Below, one piece after another: positions 6,313 to 7,276 of a stretch of DNA of 7,276 bases (within the stretch, counting starts at the first letter, position 1; each line of letters starts with the position of its first letter). The position numbers and the translations under genes are program-made. The notes under the pieces are model-generated. The model ran no database searches and was not told the origin of the DNA. It saw nothing but the letters and a program-made list of their open reading frames with translations. This DNA is from Desulfobacterales bacterium. GTDB taxonomy: Bacteria > Desulfobacterota > Desulfobacteria > Desulfobacterales > UBA5852. The stretch is from assembly GCA_030066455.1 (NCBI GenBank), contig JASJBQ010000248.1, positions 1 through 7,276 of the forward strand. The letters are read 5' to 3'.

Positions 6313-6393
6313 GTTATCAGGATATTTGTCGTGACCGCAGGTGTTGAAGGCACCGGGATCGTGGTTTCAGGTTAAGGGCGTCAATAAAGTAAA

Positions 6394-6411
6394 TTGAATC
6401 ATTTGAATCAT
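6394..6411. repeat. Two perfect tandem copies of TTGAATCAT
   Basis: Two 9-base copies abut directly, about 95 bases upstream of the secretin start. Short tandem direct repeats in front of a gene can be protein-binding sites; no family can be named. The copies are too short and few to exclude chance in an AT-rich gap. Confidence 0.45.
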
Positions 6412-6565
6412 ATAGCATCAATAATCCATGAAATCCAGTCATGGGGCCGGTTTTTTGCCGTTTTCAGAAAAGATGAAGCAAAAAATTAAAGGATTGATGA
6501 TCATCTACAATATAGGCGATAACTGTAGCGGCAACGACCACAAGATGTGGGGGCAAGTAATTAGG

Positions 6566-7276
6566 CTATTCTGTCTCTGGGCTTCTGTCTGGTGGTTTGG
6601 TGCCCGGGAGGTAGCTCCGCGAAGGGGAATCCGACGATTTGAACGGCTGGGTCGGGCTGTCAATTGGTGGCGGGTCCGGCAGGTCTGGTGGGGGGCGGTC
6701 CTCATCCTCTTCGGGAAAGACTTCGTCGATTTCATCCGCTGCCGGATATTCGTCGTCGCTGTCAATTGGGGCCGTATCGTTTGTCGTCGGTGAGGTGGGA
6801 CGCCTGCCTGTGGTTGCCGAAGAACTTGAAAAAGACGGGCTGTCATCGGATGGCAATTCCTCGAATTCGAACCGGAAGGGGGCGGCGGTTTCAGTGGTCG
6901 TCACAAGGACACTGAGCCCGTCGATGGCTTCGATGGTAAATCTTCCATCAATCCGATCGCCGACTTTAACGACGAGCACCTGCTTGCCCCGCTGAAGAAA
7001 GAGGGACGTGCGATCGCCTTGGGTATAGGCGCCGAAGGTCTTAAAGCGCCCCAGTGCTTCTTTGGCGTGCTGTTCCGGCGACTGCGTGCGGGATTCAGGT
7101 TGTTTTAGCGTTTGTTCGGGGGGGCTGGCCATAGCCTTCGGTGTCGGACGGCGAAAGGGATCACGGAATGTCATTTGCTCGAGCGGTGTCGGCGTCGTTA
7201 GCAGCGCGGTCATTATTTTGGTGGGTGGGCTGGCGGCATAGCTGCCGGACGCATCGGCAGACCCTGCGGGGATGCG
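6566..7276 (-). CDS. PilP/MshK/GspC-like pilus or secretion assembly protein (5' end outside the window)
   Basis: The frame is open from the window edge at 7276, so the N terminus is probably missing. An ATG at 7213 exists, but 21 further sense codons precede it, and a transmembrane or lipoprotein signal expected of this family is not seen downstream. The visible part is about 236 residues. It contains TFRDPFRRP, the Asp-Pro-Phe box typical of PilP/GspC-type linkers, then after a Pro/Gln-rich linker the small beta domain FGAYTQGDRTSLFLQRGKQ, VKVGDRIDGRFTIEAIDG and SVLVT. This fits the HR domain that contacts the N0 domain of a secretin. The tail is low-complexity: a Ser run, then an Asp/Glu and Pro-rich stretch (EEDEDRPPPDLPDPPP). 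It lies directly upstream of the secretin, matching pilP-pilQ or mshK-mshL order. PilP against MshK or GspC cannot be settled without the missing N terminus. Confidence 0.75.
   Translation of the reverse strand, partial: RIPAGSADASGSYAASPPTKIMTALLTTPTPLEQMTFRDPFRRPTPKAMASPPEQTLKQPESRTQSPEQHAKEALGRFKTFGAYTQGDRTSLFLQRGKQVLVVKVGDRIDGRFTIEAIDGLSVLVTTTETAAPFRFEFEELPSDDSPSFSSSSATTGRRPTSPTTNDTAPIDSDDEYPAADEIDEVFPEEDEDRPPPDLPDPPPIDSPTQPFKSSDSPSRSYLPGTKPPDRSPETE

Larger units (their letters stand above)
6300..6565. other. AT-rich intergenic stretch upstream of the secretin
   Basis: These 266 bases separate the PilP-like stop from the secretin start, the longest gap between adjacent minus-strand genes apart from the repeat-bearing one. 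It is richer in A and T than its flanks. It holds a perfect 10-bp palindrome GATGATCATC (6496-6505) and a tandem repeat (6394-6411), but no convincing terminator or sigma-54 site. A separate promoter for the secretin is possible but not demonstrated. Confidence 0.4.

Noticed and set aside
6317..6442. 41-codon minus-strand open frame between the PilP-like gene and the secretin
   Set aside because: No ribosome site, no motif, and a length expected by chance in an AT-rich gap.
6426..6460. CCATGA-N7-TCATGG followed by a T-run, as a plus-strand terminator
   Set aside because: The stem is only 6 bp, the T-run is separated by a further 6 bases, and no plus-strand gene ends nearby.

Overview
The window looks like accessory-type chromosomal DNA from a Gram-negative bacterium with about 55% GC. 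The best guess is a Desulfobacterota (deltaproteobacterial) genome of the Desulfosarcina/Desulfococcus kind. That guess rests on the gene content and on the style of the dispersed repeats, not on any marker gene. No rRNA, tRNA, CRISPR array, transposase or integrase is visible.

Layout. Positions 1-1563 carry two plus-strand regulators: a stand-alone response-regulator receiver domain (39-419) and a sigma-54-dependent AAA+ activator that has no receiver domain of its own (514-1563). They converge on a minus-strand locus that fills the rest of the window. Read in its own direction from 7276 down to 1629, this locus encodes a PilP/MshK/GspC-like inner-membrane or periplasmic linker protein (cut by the window edge), a lipoprotein secretin carrying TPR repeats and a C-terminal SPOR domain, two GspG-like pseudopilins, a third pseudopilin of the GFSYIG type that lacks Glu+5, and a small exported protein of unknown function. 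Together these are the outer-membrane channel, its linker and the pseudopilus subunits of a type II secretion / MSHA-like type IV pilus machine. The ATPase and inner-membrane platform are not in the window and probably lie upstream, beyond 7276.

The oddest stretch is 2560-2877, between the second and third pseudopilin genes. It holds two different repeat-like elements. One is a 127-bp quasi-palindrome with perfect 22-bp terminal inverted repeats. The other is a 97-bp unit bounded by 7-bp inverted repeats, with a degenerate internal direct repeat. The first element ends just before the prepilin-peptidase glycine of the downstream pseudopilin. The gene therefore keeps its whole mature part, but its leader peptide and any usable start codon appear to come from repeat DNA. 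The TPR-secretin-SPOR fusion is the second point of interest.
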